64,000 bases of DNA, from the NCBI RefSeq assembly GCF_014856545.2, contig NZ_CP109811.1, positions 4,582,001-4,646,000 on the forward strand, given 5' to 3'. A model generated the notes under the pieces. The model was given only the letters and a program-made list of their open reading frames with translations, ran no database searches and was not told the origin of the DNA. Position numbers and translations under genes: made by a program. Shown in pieces: positions 33,554 through 42,956 of this stretch; position 1 is the first letter of the stretch, and every line of letters starts with the position of its first letter. This DNA comes from Mesobacillus jeotgali. GTDB taxonomy: Bacteria; Bacillota; Bacilli; Bacillales; Cytobacillaceae.

Positions 33554-33775
33554 CTAGTCTCCCGAAAAGAAGTGTTGGATGAGGCGGAGCATGGCATAAA
33601 CACCTGCCGCCAATCCGATCAGCAATCCGAATATTAAGAAAAGTGGCTCTGTACCAAGGGTACGGTCAAGCCATCTTCCGGAGAAAATGCCAATTAAAAT
33701 GGAGCCTACCAATTGAGATAGTATAGCGGACATGAGTGCCATCGCTTGAAAAGGGTGGCGGTTGTTTCGGCGCAT
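33554..33775 (-). CDS. AtpZ/AtpI family protein (putative F1Fo assembly factor)
   Basis: A 73-residue protein with two membrane helices: SQLVGSILIGIFSGRWLDRTLG and PLFLIFGLLIGLAAGVYAML (shown partly), the paired-helix layout of the AtpZ family. AtpZ with AtpI has been linked to cation uptake or c-ring assembly in alkaliphilic Bacillus. It is the first gene of the atp operon. Confidence 0.82.
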   Translation of the reverse strand: MRRNNRHPFQAMALMSAILSQLVGSILIGIFSGRWLDRTLGTEPLFLIFGLLIGLAAGVYAMLRLIQHFFSGD

Positions 33776-33906
33776 AAAAAACGCATCCTCACATTAGAGA
33801 ATGGGAGCTTCAGGGGGTGAAAAATCATTTTTCGAAAAAATAATATTTTCACTAAAAAAAGCTTGCATATCAACGTTGAAAACCTTATCATTTTATGCCC
33901 TTTGTA

Positions 33907-33960
33907 AGCATACAATAGGCAATTGTCAATGTCAATCCATTGGGGTGAAAAAATTCACAA
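33907..33960 (-). promoter_or_regulatory. atp operon promoter with Rex-like operator
   Basis: On the minus strand TTGACA (33930-33935), an exact 17-bp spacer and TATGCT (33907-33912) form a strong sigma-A promoter. Just upstream, positions 33943-33960 match the Rex consensus TTGTGAA-N4-TTCACAA at 16 of 18 positions with an all-A/T centre; its middle is about 52 bp before the expected start point. A further inverted repeat ATTCACA-N10-TGTGAAT overlaps its outer half (33953-33976). This would tie ATP synthase expression to the NADH/NAD ratio; binding itself is inferred. Confidence 0.7.
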
Positions 33961-34092
33961 AGTTTTCACTGTGAATATATACCATTATCCCTATTTTAGT
34001 ATTATATTATAAAAACTTCGGTTTCCGTGATTTTTTTCCCGAAAAATGAAGTTTTCAAGATGCGAATTGTATTAAGAAATTCAAAAAAAATA

Positions 34093-34125
34093 ATAAAAAG
34101 CCGGGAAGGAATCACCTTTGTCCGG
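34093..34125 (-). terminator. Terminator of the S8 protease gene
   Basis: GCCGG...CCGGC stem with an inner AAGG/CCTT pair (34100-34125), overlapping the stop codon, followed on the minus strand by TTTTTATTATTTTTTT. Confidence 0.85.
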
Positions 34126-36388
34126 CCGCTGTATTTTTACTTATGAAAATCATTGCGTCGATCGTGCTCTCCCGCCCTTTCTTTCTTGCAAAAACCTTCG
34201 CAAGGTACATTCCTTCATCCGGCAGATTTTCCAATGGTATTTCTTTTCCGACCATTCCCTTTTCAAGCTTCCTTCCCCAATCAAGGAACCCGACGAAGCG
34301 GTATTGGTCCGGATCAAATAGAGCGATGCCAAACTCTTCAGCTCCACCAGGTAAATAGACTTCATAGCGATACGCTTCCCCATTATCCGCCGGCGCGAAG
34401 TCGAAGCCCATCACCCGCGGGTAGTCCGGTTCTTCTACAACGTAAATATATGGAATCCTGATTTTATTTTTTCCATCATCTATAAAAAGTCCCCCGTCAT
34501 GGATTTTATCTTTCAGCAAGGCAGGGTTGGCTATCATCGCGAGCTCCATGACTTTTGCTTCGTTCGGTTTCAGCGAAAAGCTCATTGGCAGCTCCCACTC
34601 GATCCCCTTTTCCTTTTTTGGAATGGAAAATGAATAGGTTTTTATTGCTGTACCTGTATTTTTGACTGTCAGCTTCGCACTGTGCCGGTGCATGTTATCG
34701 GCAAGCTGGAATTTGCCAAATTGCAGAGACCCCGGAATGATCAGGCTTTCGGTGTTTATTGCTGCCTCCAGCTGGATTCTTCCTGCCCCTTGTTCGAATG
34801 TCCGATATCTCTTGCCTTCACGATCGGTAATATCCTTGGCCGTGTTCATGATGGCTGCCTTGATTTCAGCCGGTGACCAGTCTGGATGCGCCTGCTTGAT
34901 CAGGGCTGCTGCTCCTGCAATATGGGGCGCTGCCATGCTTGTTCCCTGAAGCGGGAGGTATCCTCCTGGAATCGTACTGTTGATCGCCACGCCGGGCGCA
35001 ACAATATCCGGCTTGATTTCCCAGGTGACCGTTACCGGGCCGCGGGAGCTGAAGTCAGCAAGAATATCTTTTTCTTCTATTAAATTCATGCGAATCAGCA
35101 TCGAATTTTTATCGAGCTGTTTTTTAAGCGCCAGTCCTTCTTCTTTACTGATCGCAGCCACGGGAATCGGCATCCTCTCTTCCAGGTTGCCAAAGAACGT
35201 TCCCTTCGTATTGTTATAGATGATCACCCCGATTGCTCCAGCTTCAAATGCGTTCTTCGCTTTTTCGGTAAAAGTAAGCGTCCCCCGTTCGACGAGTACA
35301 ATCTTATCTCTTACACCTTTCATTTCCTCTTTCGTACCCAGTCCTGCAAAAACAAGATTTTCACTCTGGGTAATATTCCAATTGTCCGAGCCCTGTAATA
35401 GTTCGAGCCTTATTTCCTTAGATATGCCTGGGGCGTTGAGATACGGCACATTCATCGGAGGAGTTGACGCGCCAACCGAGATGGCCTTTGATGCGGTGCC
35501 TGGCGATCCTACAGTCCACCGATTAGGACCAGAATTTCCCGATGAAGTGACCGCGACGATTCCTTCGTCCACCGCCTTGTTAAGCGCCAGACTGATGGGC
35601 AGGTCCGGACCATTGACATCATTTCCGAGCGATAGATTGAGGATATCGACTTTATCCTTGATCGCTTCATCAATGGCAGCGATGACTTGCTCTGTAGTGC
35701 CGCTTCCTCCCGGGCCAAGCGCCCGGTAGGCAACCAATTTCGCATCAGGAGCGATTCCTCTCATCCTGCCGTTCGCCGCGATGACGCCAGCCACATGCGT
35801 GCCGTGCAGAGTGCTTCGAAATCCGGCGCCCTTCGTTTCCATCGGGTCATCATCTCCATCAACCAGGTCATGCCCCCCGGCAAAACTCCTTCGCAAGTCA
35901 GGGTGATCATAATCAATTCCTGTATCGATTACCCCGATTGTTATACCCTTTCCTGTCAGTCGATTGCCTTTTTCATCGAGAATTCCATGGACCGCTTCCG
36001 TTCCAATCAATTCAAAATGATCGATAAAGCTATCGCTGCGTTTGTATGGGGTTGGCAGATGGGCTGAGTTCTCCACCTTGTACGTATTCACTTCAGATAA
36101 AAGTTGGATGTCATTCAACTCTTTTAATTTTTGAAGCTCGGAAACTGGCCCCTTAACAGAGTATCCAGTGACCGCATGCGTGAAGATGCGGCGGAGCTTT
36201 GTATTCTTGAGCTTCTTTAGCTGAGAGTGGATTTCTTGCTCTTTGGGCTGGCGTTTCGTTAATACAATCGCTACTTTTTCTGTTTGGGGATCTTCCTGAG
36301 GAATCGGCGGTAGCTGCAGTTTTTGCGGTTGTTGAAAAGCAGCGAGTATCAGGATAATGGGAAAAATGATTAAGATCGTACGCTTCAT
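34112..36388 (-). CDS. Secreted subtilisin-like serine protease with PA domain (Vpr-like)
   Basis: A 758-residue S8-family protease. An N-terminal signal/anchor helix (ILIIFPIILILAAF) is followed by an I9-type propeptide (about 35-105). The catalytic triad is D155 (GVIDTGID), H195 (HGTHVAG) and S484 (GTSMAAPH), with oxyanion-hole Asn in SSGNSGPN. A protease-associated (PA) domain is inserted before the serine (about 330-435). The C-terminal 220 residues are beta-rich, as in Vpr-type extracellular proteases. The ATG at 36386-36388 follows AAGGGGG. It probably scavenges extracellular protein; the target is unknown. Confidence 0.92.
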   Translation of the reverse strand: MKRTILIIFPIILILAAFQQPQKLQLPPIPQEDPQTEKVAIVLTKRQPKEQEIHSQLKKLKNTKLRRIFTHAVTGYSVKGPVSELQKLKELNDIQLLSEVNTYKVENSAHLPTPYKRSDSFIDHFELIGTEAVHGILDEKGNRLTGKGITIGVIDTGIDYDHPDLRRSFAGGHDLVDGDDDPMETKGAGFRSTLHGTHVAGVIAANGRMRGIAPDAKLVAYRALGPGGSGTTEQVIAAIDEAIKDKVDILNLSLGNDVNGPDLPISLALNKAVDEGIVAVTSSGNSGPNRWTVGSPGTASKAISVGASTPPMNVPYLNAPGISKEIRLELLQGSDNWNITQSENLVFAGLGTKEEMKGVRDKIVLVERGTLTFTEKAKNAFEAGAIGVIIYNNTKGTFFGNLEERMPIPVAAISKEEGLALKKQLDKNSMLIRMNLIEEKDILADFSSRGPVTVTWEIKPDIVAPGVAINSTIPGGYLPLQGTSMAAPHIAGAAALIKQAHPDWSPAEIKAAIMNTAKDITDREGKRYRTFEQGAGRIQLEAAINTESLIIPGSLQFGKFQLADNMHRHSAKLTVKNTGTAIKTYSFSIPKKEKGIEWELPMSFSLKPNEAKVMELAMIANPALLKDKIHDGGLFIDDGKNKIRIPYIYVVEEPDYPRVMGFDFAPADNGEAYRYEVYLPGGAEEFGIALFDPDQYRFVGFLDWGRKLEKGMVGKEIPLENLPDEGMYLAKVFARKKGRESTIDAMIFISKNTAAGQR

Positions 36389-36473
36389 CAAGACGGAATC
36401 CCCCTTTTTCCGTTAGCGTTTCAATTAATGGGTGCTAATATACGGAGGTGATTTTTCCAAAAGTAGGGTGAAC

Positions 36474-36735
36474 GTGCAATTATGCTTAATGTTCGTGCAA
36501 TTATGGTAGTTTTTCGTTCAATTATTTTAGTTGAGTGTGCAATTATTACTGGGTTTGGTGCAATTAGTGAATTTATTTGATTTTAAAATTTTTCCAGCTG
36601 ACGTTTGGGTTGAAGTTTTTTACCAAATATAGGATGACGGCACGATTATTCTCAAGTTTTGGGCAATTAATCAGATTTTTCGGGAGATTATTGTGTTTAA
36701 TCAGGAGAATATCGATGAGTTTTGGGCAATTATCT
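36474..36735. repeat. Short-period array E: core GTGCAATTA, 21-bp period, 5 regular copies plus degenerate second block
   Basis: CAATTA-type cores begin at 36477, 36498, 36519, 36540 and 36561, exactly 21 bp apart. A second block has TTTTGGGCAATTA cores at 36664 and 36727, 63 bp apart (three periods of 21), with degenerate units between. The array sits in the 496-bp spacer between the protease gene and the mnaA terminator. Its core is the reverse complement of array H at 51.3 kb. Nothing else is evident in this spacer. Confidence 0.9.
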
Positions 36736-36841
36736 CGTGGATGGGATTTAAAAAATTATCCAGCAGTCGTTTTTGTGTTATTCCAGCCAAGATTTAGAGC
36801 AATTTACATCTACTTTTACCAAGTAATCCCCTGCTCCAAAG

Positions 36842-36874
36842 AAAAACACCCCTTTTTTTAAAAAAAGAGGTGTC
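36842..36874 (-). terminator. Terminator of mnaA
   Basis: ACACC-rich stem (36846-36852 with 36867-36873) extended through an A7/T7 pairing, followed on the minus strand by TTTTTC, 11 bp after the mnaA stop codon. Confidence 0.85.
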
Positions 36875-36884
36875 TAAAAAGTTC

Positions 36885-38027
36885 TTATTTATATTGTTCA
36901 GGACGATTTTCGGTGCGCTTGAAGTAGTATCGAATTGCTTCGCAAATTCGTTCTGATGCGCGTCCGTCACCGTATGGGTTTGAGGCTTTGGCCATTTTTT
37001 CATATGCTTCCTGGTCTGTCAGCAGTTCTGTTGCCATTTGGTAAATTGGCTGCTCTTCGTTTCCAGCTAGCTTCAATGTTCCTGCCTCGATGCCTTCTGG
37101 ACGCTCGGTTGTGTCGCGAAGAACGAGTACAGGCACGCCTAATGACGGCGCTTCTTCCTGCACACCGCCTGAATCAGTCAGGATGAGATGCGCGCGTGAA
37201 GCGAAGTTATGGAAATCAATGACGTCAAGAGGCTCGATCAGATGGATGCGCGGGTCATTGCCAAGCACTTCATCAGCCAGTTCACGGACCACAGGATTCA
37301 AGTGAACTGGATAAACAACTTGTACATCACGCTGTTCGTCAACGATTCGCTTGATGGCACGGAACATATTGCGCATTGGCTCACCAAGGTTTTCGCGTCG
37401 GTGTGCAGTCATCAGGATCAAGCGGTCATTACCCAACTTATCGAGAACTTCATGCTGATAGGTTTCTTTTACCGTCGTCGTTAGTGCATCGATGGCCGTG
37501 TTGCCGGTTACGAAGATATTTTCTTCAGACTTGTTTTCCTGCAGCAAATTAGCCGCCGATTTGGAAGTCGGAGCGAAGTGAAGATCTGCCATGACTCCTG
37601 TCAACTGGCGGTTCATTTCCTCAGGGAATGGAGAATACTTATTCCACGTTCTCAGGCCTGCCTCGACATGGCCAACAACAATCTGGTTATAATACGCCGC
37701 AAGACTCGCCACAAACGTAGTTGTCGTATCTCCATGCACAAGCACGATATCCGGCTTAACTTCCTTCATTACTTTATCCAGGCCTTCCAAACCTCTTGTT
37801 GTTACATCAATCAAAGTTTGGCGATCCTTCATGATGTTGAGGTCGTGGTCTGGCGTGATATTGAAAATGTTCAGTACCTGGTCCAGCATTTGGCGGTGCT
37901 GGGCGGTTACCGTAACGATTGATTCAAAGTGTTCAGGGTGTTTCTGTAATTCGAGGACAAGCGGAGCCATTTTAATTGCTTCCGGGCGTGTCCCAAAAAT
38001 TGTCATTACTTTAATTGGCTTAGTCAA
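36885..38027 (-). CDS. mnaA: UDP-N-acetylglucosamine 2-epimerase (non-hydrolysing)
   Basis: A 380-residue enzyme interconverting UDP-GlcNAc and UDP-ManNAc, the donor for the wall teichoic acid linkage unit. Family signatures: FGTRPEAIKMAPL near the N-terminus, HGDTTTTFVASLAAYY, GHVEAGLRT and TDSGGVQEEAPSLGVPVL. The start is a TTG (38025-38027) with AGGAGTG 6 nt upstream; the in-frame GTG at 38036 is part of that site. Position between upp and the atp genes matches B. subtilis mnaA. Confidence 0.96.
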   Translation of the reverse strand: MTKPIKVMTIFGTRPEAIKMAPLVLELQKHPEHFESIVTVTAQHRQMLDQVLNIFNITPDHDLNIMKDRQTLIDVTTRGLEGLDKVMKEVKPDIVLVHGDTTTTFVASLAAYYNQIVVGHVEAGLRTWNKYSPFPEEMNRQLTGVMADLHFAPTSKSAANLLQENKSEENIFVTGNTAIDALTTTVKETYQHEVLDKLGNDRLILMTAHRRENLGEPMRNMFRAIKRIVDEQRDVQVVYPVHLNPVVRELADEVLGNDPRIHLIEPLDVIDFHNFASRAHLILTDSGGVQEEAPSLGVPVLVLRDTTERPEGIEAGTLKLAGNEEQPIYQMATELLTDQEAYEKMAKASNPYGDGRASERICEAIRYYFKRTENRPEQYK

Positions 38028-38039
38028 TTCAAACACTCC

Positions 38040-38669
38040 TTATTTTGTCCCGAATAAACGGTCTCCTGCGTCTCCTAGTCCAGGTACGATATATCCGTGG
38101 TCATTCAGCTTTTCATCGAGGGCAGCGATGTAGATATCCACATCTGGGTGCGCTTCTTTAACCGTTTCTACCCCTTCTGGAGCTGCAATCAAACACATGA
38201 ACTTGATGTGCTTCGCGCCGCGCTTTTTAAGAGAGTTGATCGCTTCTACAGCTGATCCGCCTGTCGCAAGCATTGGATCGACGACGATAAAATCGCGCTC
38301 CTCAACGTCGCTCGGAAGTTTTACATAGTATTCAACCGGCATCAATGTTTCCGGGTCGCGGTAAAGTCCGATATGTCCCACCTTCGCAGCCGGGATCAAC
38401 TTCAGGATGCCGTCAACCATTCCGATGCCTGCGCGAAGAATCGGGATGATGCCAAGCTTCTTGCCTGATAGTACTTTCGATTTTGTCTTCTCGACCGGTG
38501 TTTCAATTTCAATTTCCTCAAGCGGCATGTCACGCGTGATTTCGAACGCCATCAGCGTTGCTACTTCATCTACAAGCTCGCGGAACTCCTTCGTGCCTGT
38601 GCTTTTTTCGCGGATATAAGTAAGTTTATGCTGGATCAATGGATGGTCAAATACGTATACTTTTGCCAT
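38040..38669 (-). CDS. upp: Uracil phosphoribosyltransferase
   Basis: A 209-residue salvage enzyme that makes UMP from uracil and PRPP. The PRPP-binding motif [16 protein letters not shown] and the C-terminal [11 protein letters not shown] are intact. ATG 38667-38669 ([16 protein letters not shown]) follows AAAGGAG. It is 12 bp upstream of mnaA, probably co-transcribed. Confidence 0.97.
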   Translation of the reverse strand: MAKVYVFDHPLIQHKLTYIREKSTGTKEFRELVDEVATLMAFEITRDMPLEEIEIETPVEKTKSKVLSGKKLGIIPILRAGIGMVDGILKLIPAAKVGHIGLYRDPETLMPVEYYVKLPSDVEERDFIVVDPMLATGGSAVEAINSLKKRGAKHIKFMCLIAAPEGVETVKEAHPDVDIYIAALDEKLNDHGYIVPGLGDAGDRLFGTK

Positions 38670-38805
38670 GTGTATCGCTCCTTTTAAAGGTAAATGAGTT
38701 GTGGACACCTGTCTGTTATATGTAAGATCTGTTGAATCACACTTCGTCTAATTTTACAGAAAAACATGCGTACAAGCAACCGCTACCGCTTAATGATTTT
38801 CCCCT

Positions 38806-38836
38806 GAAAAAGCGGCCCTCATTCATGGAGGACCGC
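38806..38836 (-). terminator. Terminator of glyA
   Basis: A 9-bp stem (GCGGCCCTC at 38812-38820 with 38828-38836, one wobble), then TTTTTC on the minus strand, 12 bp after the glyA stop codon. Confidence 0.88.
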
Positions 38837-38847
38837 CGGGTAAAATC

Positions 38848-40089
38848 TTATCTCTCAGGATATAGTTCAAACTTGCTAGTTAGCTCTTCGACGCGATTCT
38901 TCGCTTCTTCCAGCTTCGCTTCGTCTTCGTGATTTTTCAATGTGAAGGCGATTAGTGATGCAATTTCGTCCATTTCTGCATGTCCGAAGCCGCGGCTTGT
39001 GACTGCGGCTGTACCGATACGGATTCCGCTTGTAACGAATGGGCTTTCTGGATCAAATGGAATCGTGTTTTTATTGACGGTGATGCCAATATCATCAAGA
39101 ACTTTTTCCGCTACTTTTCCAGTCAGGCCAAGTGAACGCAGGTCAACCAACAGCAAATGGTTGTCTGTACCGCCCGATACAAGGTCGATACCTTCCTTCT
39201 TCAAGCCCTCAGCAAGGCGGTTGGCATTGGAAATGATATTCTGTGCGTATTCTTTAAAAGAATCCTGTAGCGCTTCGCCGAATGCAACTGCTTTAGCCGC
39301 AATGACGTGCATAAGCGGGCCGCCCTGGATACCAGGGAAGATGGATTTATCGATTTTCTTCGCGAATTCTTCTTTGCAGAGGATCATTCCGCCGCGCGGG
39401 CCGCGAAGTGTTTTATGAGTAGTCGTTGTGACAAAGTCAGCATACGGCACTGGATTCTGATGAAGGCCTGCTGCGACCAATCCAGCGATATGCGCCATAT
39501 CGACCATCAGGTATGCGCCCACTTCATCAGCGATTTCTCGGAATCTCTTAAAGTCGATCGCTCTCGGATAAGCACTTGCACCGGCAACGATCAGCTTCGG
39601 CTTATGTTCGCGAGCTTTTTCAAGAACGACATCATAGTTGATCGTATGAGTATCTTCGTCGACACCGTACTCAACGAAATTATACTGGACGCCGCTGAAG
39701 TTGACCGGGCTTCCGTGCGTCAGGTGCCCGCCATGGGAAAGATTCATCCCAAGTACCGTGTCTCCTTGCTCAAGAATCGTGAAATAAACCGCCATATTGG
39801 CTTGCGCGCCTGAGTGCGGCTGGACATTGACATGCTCTGCGCCGAAAATTTCCTTCGCGCGGTCGCGGGCAATGTTTTCAGCAACATCGACGTATTCGCA
39901 GCCGCCATAATAACGGCGGCCCGGATAGCCTTCTGCATACTTATTCGTTAGTACAGACCCCTGTGCCTCCATTACGGCTTCGCTGACAAAGTTCTCTGAT
40001 GCAATCAATTCGATTTTCGTGCGCTGACGCTTCAATTCATCCTGCATTGCAGCGTATAGCTGGCTGTCCTGCTGTGACAAGTGCTTCAC
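38848..40089 (-). CDS. glyA: Serine hydroxymethyltransferase
   Basis: A 413-residue PLP enzyme converting serine and tetrahydrofolate to glycine and methylene-THF. The PLP lysine is in [13 protein letters not shown], and [15 protein letters not shown] is the substrate loop. It follows GAGGGGG at normal spacing. It lies between ywlG and upp as in B. subtilis. Confidence 0.98.
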   Translation of the reverse strand: MKHLSQQDSQLYAAMQDELKRQRTKIELIASENFVSEAVMEAQGSVLTNKYAEGYPGRRYYGGCEYVDVAENIARDRAKEIFGAEHVNVQPHSGAQANMAVYFTILEQGDTVLGMNLSHGGHLTHGSPVNFSGVQYNFVEYGVDEDTHTINYDVVLEKAREHKPKLIVAGASAYPRAIDFKRFREIADEVGAYLMVDMAHIAGLVAAGLHQNPVPYADFVTTTTHKTLRGPRGGMILCKEEFAKKIDKSIFPGIQGGPLMHVIAAKAVAFGEALQDSFKEYAQNIISNANRLAEGLKKEGIDLVSGGTDNHLLLVDLRSLGLTGKVAEKVLDDIGITVNKNTIPFDPESPFVTSGIRIGTAAVTSRGFGHAEMDEIASLIAFTLKNHEDEAKLEEAKNRVEELTSKFELYPER

Positions 40090-40115
40090 TTAAGTTCCCC
40101 CTCTTATATGTATTG

Positions 40116-40175
40116 CTTGTTCCGTTATTAGAAAATTCATTCTTATTTTAGCCGATATTATAATGAAAGGAAAGG
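40116..40175 (-). promoter_or_regulatory. glyA promoter region with possible PurBox
   Basis: On the minus strand a perfect TATAAT lies near 40158-40163 with a weak upstream TTTACC about 18 bp away. Downstream, ATAACGGAACAAG (complement of 40116-40128) matches the PurBox pattern AWWWCCGAACWWT at 11 of 13 positions. glyA belongs to the PurR regulon in B. subtilis, but a proper second inverted PurBox was not found. Confidence 0.35.
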
Positions 40176-40236
40176 ATGAAGGTAAAAGTAGATCTGTTTA
40201 TCAGGCCTGTGTTTTTCCTCCATTGCCTTTCCCCTG

Positions 40237-40803
40237 TCAGCAAGATTCGTTTTCTTTTGTTTGCTCGTAAACTGCCCTGGCGCCGCCGATCAGCTTCGGC
40301 CTCGTCTTCGCCAGTGTCACATGGGCATGACCGATGCTTTTTTGGTTCACTCTTACTGGCACAGCGACATGCTTCATTTGCATGCCAATCAGCGTATCGC
40401 CAATATCAATGCCGGCGTCAGCCTCGATGAACTCGACGACCACAGCGTCTTTGAGATTTTTATAGGCGTAAGCTGCCATTGCGCCGCCCGCATTTCTCAC
40501 TGGGATGACCGTCACTTCTTCCAGCTGTTTTCGGTCGGCCGTTTCTCGCTCGACGACAATCGCACGGTTCAAATGCTCGCAGCACTGGAACGCCAGCTGG
40601 ACGCCGGTTTTCGCCTGCAGTTCACGGAGCTGGCTGAAGACCATTTCCGCCACCTCATCTGTTCCCGCTGTGCCGATCCGCTTTCCAATGATTTCACTCG
40701 TGCTGCAGCCGACGACCAGCACCTGGCCTTTTTTCAGCTGCACCTGTTCATTAAATTCAGTAAGGATGGAGTTCAATTCTGCTTTCCACTGTTGTATAGA
40801 CAG
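40237..40803 (-). CDS. ywlG: YwlG/DUF436 family protein, TIGR01440
   Basis: A conserved protein of about 188 residues found next to rpiB and glyA in Bacilli; no enzymatic function is established. Conserved blocks include [51 protein letters not shown] and [14 protein letters not shown]. The best ribosome-binding site (AAAGGAGG, 40812-40819) is 8 nt before a CTG codon at 40801-40803, in frame with the conserved body; this start gives about the same N-terminal length as B. subtilis YwlG. The alternative, TTG at 40774-40776, lacks a site. Confidence 0.88.
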   Translation of the reverse strand: MSIQQWKAELNSILTEFNEQVQLKKGQVLVVGCSTSEIIGKRIGTAGTDEVAEMVFSQLRELQAKTGVQLAFQCCEHLNRAIVVERETADRKQLEEVTVIPVRNAGGAMAAYAYKNLKDAVVVEFIEADAGIDIGDTLIGMQMKHVAVPVRVNQKSIGHAHVTLAKTRPKLIGGARAVYEQTKENESC

Positions 40804-40851
40804 TTGTAACGCCTCCTTTACATTGGTATTTGATAGTCCTTAGGTTGGGAG

Positions 40852-41292
40852 TTATTTATTTTCATACTCCTTAATTTTACCGACGCGGTTTTCGTGGCGG
40901 CCGCCTTCGTACTCTTCCGAAAGCCAAACGGCTGCGATTTCACGCGCCAATCCTGGTCCGATTACCCGTTCGCCCATTGCCAGGACATTGCTGTCATTGT
41001 GCTGGCGTGTTGCTTTTGCGCTGAATACGTCATGCACGAGCGCGCAGCGGATTCCTTTTACCTTGTTTGCGGCAATGCTCATGCCGATTCCTGTTCCGCA
41101 AATCAGGATCCCCTTGTCAAACTCACCGTTCGCCACTTTCTCGGCAACCGGAAGCGCATAGTCTGGATAATCAACAGATGTACCGCATTCGCAGCCGAAA
41201 TCTTCATACTGAATATTCATTTCGTCCATCAAATTCTTAATTTCTTCGCGGATATTCACTCCGCCATGGTCTGAAGCAATAGCAACTTTCAT
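40852..41292 (-). CDS. rpiB: Ribose-5-phosphate isomerase B
   Basis: A 146-residue RpiB/LacA-family isomerase interconverting ribose 5-phosphate and ribulose 5-phosphate. IASDHGGVNIREEIK carries the N-terminal active-site residues, CGTGIGMSIAANK the catalytic Cys loop, and ATRQHNDSNVLAMGER the phosphate-binding part. Lies just upstream of ywlG. Confidence 0.95.
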   Translation of the reverse strand: MKVAIASDHGGVNIREEIKNLMDEMNIQYEDFGCECGTSVDYPDYALPVAEKVANGEFDKGILICGTGIGMSIAANKVKGIRCALVHDVFSAKATRQHNDSNVLAMGERVIGPGLAREIAAVWLSEEYEGGRHENRVGKIKEYENK

Positions 41293-41435
41293 TGTAAAAT
41301 CCTCCTATGTATTCCCGGCGTGCGGGGCGATCAAATCTATCGTTATTTTCTCATATTCGGTTCGATTTATAAAGAAAACGGGTCATATTTTGCCATCCCG
41401 CTACTAATGTCTCATATATTCTAGCAAGGAATTAG

Positions 41436-41547
41436 TTTTTATAGCGAAAATAACTTTTTTATAGCGAATTTTGAAATTTTATAGCGAAAAATCATTTTTT
41501 ATAGCGATTTTTTCATTTTAATAGCGAAATTCTGGTTTTTATAGCTA
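41436..41547. repeat. Short-period array F: core TTTTATAGCGA, exact 20-bp period, 6 copies
   Basis: ATAGCGA (ATAGCTA in the last copy) begins at 41441, 41461, 41481, 41501, 41521 and 41541, exactly 20 bp apart. Core, period, copy number and orientation equal array D 15 kb away. It sits in the 326-bp spacer between the chemoreceptor terminator and rpiB. Confidence 0.95.
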
Positions 41548-41578
41548 ACTGGAAATTCGGCTTCATTTTTTCCAGTTT

Positions 41579-41609
41579 TTAAAAAAACCACAGCCTCATT
41601 CAGCTGTGG
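41579..41609 (-). terminator. Terminator of the chemoreceptor gene
   Basis: A perfect 8-bp stem ACCACAGC/GCTGTGGT (41586-41593 with 41602-41609), followed on the minus strand by a run of T residues, about 10 bp after the stop codon. Confidence 0.92.
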
Positions 41610-41618
41610 TCCAAAAAA

Positions 41619-42914
41619 CTATAACGAAAACTTCGTAATCGTGCCTTTTAATTTTTCCGCCTGAGTTTTCAGGTCTACCGCTAACTCTTCGACATTAGCG
41701 ATGACTTCTGCCTGCTGTTCGGCTGCTGATGCCACGCTGAGTGCACCGGCTGAGGTTTCTTCGGCGATTGCCGCCATTTCTTGCGATTGGGTAGATGTGT
41801 GCTGGATTGTTTCCATTTGAGTTTCGACCAGCGCGGCGATTGCGTGGATGACGTCTGCCATCTCATGAATCGTGGATGTCATCGCGTCGATCACCTGGTT
41901 CGTTCTCTCGCCTTTTTTCGCTTCTCCGTTCGCCGTTTCAACCTGTCTGCCGATCTGGCCGACAACGTTCTGAACTTCAGATTGGATGTTCTGGATTAGT
42001 TCAGATATTCCCTGAACTGCGCCCGCGCTCTGGTCAGCAAGCTTCCTGACTTCTTCGGCGACGACAGCAAATCCTTTTCCGTGCTCGCCTGCACGAGCTG
42101 CTTCAATTGACGCGTTCAAGGCAAGCAAGTTGGTTTGCGCCGCAATATCGCCAACAAGCTGGATGATTTGCTCCACTTTTGTCGCGTTTTCTTCCAATCG
42201 TTTGACCGTGCCAAGCGATTCACGGTTGTCATTTGCCAGTGTTTCGATGCCGGAAATCAGCGAGTGAATCGCATTCTTCGATTCCTGCAGGTCTTTGACC
42301 ATTTCCACGGAAATGGATTCAGATGTCCGCGCTTTTTCCTGGACATCCTCAGCGATGCGAATGACTTCATCCACAGACTCAGCAGTTGTCTGTGTCGACA
42401 ACGCCGAAGAATCAGCTCCCGCGGCAATCTCTTTGATTGTTGTCGAGATGATTGACGCCTGCTCCGATGCTGCCGCAGATTGTCCGGATATCTGGATGAC
42501 TTTTTCATTTGTTTCCTTGAAGTTGCTATCAATTTGGCTGACCATTTCACGCAAGTTTGCGAGCATATTGTTGAATGCCAGACCTAATGAGCGGATTTCG
42601 TCATCAGATTTCGAGACTTCCGCATCCTCGCCAATTTCACCCTGCGCTGCTTTTAAAGCGGACTGCTCTAGCTTTTGCAAAGGCTTGATGATCAGGCCGG
42701 CAGCCATATACGCTAGCAGACCTGACCAGAAAATCCCCATTCCAAGAACTGCTACAGTATAAACCACCGAACTGATTTCAATGAAATTTTGAACGTAAGG
42801 ATACAGGAAATAAATAAAAAATGCGCTCGTTGAATAAGTGATGATCGCCAACACAGTCGTCAGCATGACCATTTTCTTTCTTAATCCCATTTTGTAGCTA
42901 CGTTTAGACCCCAC
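41619..42914 (-). CDS. Methyl-accepting chemotaxis protein without extracytoplasmic sensor domain
   Basis: A 431-residue chemoreceptor. Two membrane helices (about 17-37 and 45-70) are joined by only a few residues, so there is no periplasm-side ligand domain. A HAMP-like linker follows ([21 protein letters not shown]), then the signalling coiled-coil with the hairpin tip [21 protein letters not shown] (start shown), which docks CheA/CheW. It should sense membrane or cytoplasmic cues, perhaps energy state (inference). GTG start at 42912-42914 behind GGGGG. Confidence 0.92.
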   Translation of the reverse strand: MGSKRSYKMGLRKKMVMLTTVLAIITYSTSAFFIYFLYPYVQNFIEISSVVYTVAVLGMGIFWSGLLAYMAAGLIIKPLQKLEQSALKAAQGEIGEDAEVSKSDDEIRSLGLAFNNMLANLREMVSQIDSNFKETNEKVIQISGQSAAASEQASIISTTIKEIAAGADSSALSTQTTAESVDEVIRIAEDVQEKARTSESISVEMVKDLQESKNAIHSLISGIETLANDNRESLGTVKRLEENATKVEQIIQLVGDIAAQTNLLALNASIEAARAGEHGKGFAVVAEEVRKLADQSAGAVQGISELIQNIQSEVQNVVGQIGRQVETANGEAKKGERTNQVIDAMTSTIHEMADVIHAIAALVETQMETIQHTSTQSQEMAAIAEETSAGALSVASAAEQQAEVIANVEELAVDLKTQAEKLKGTITKFSL

Positions 42915-42956
42915 TGATAATCCCCCTGAAAAAATAATAAATATTCCTCAAGGGTT

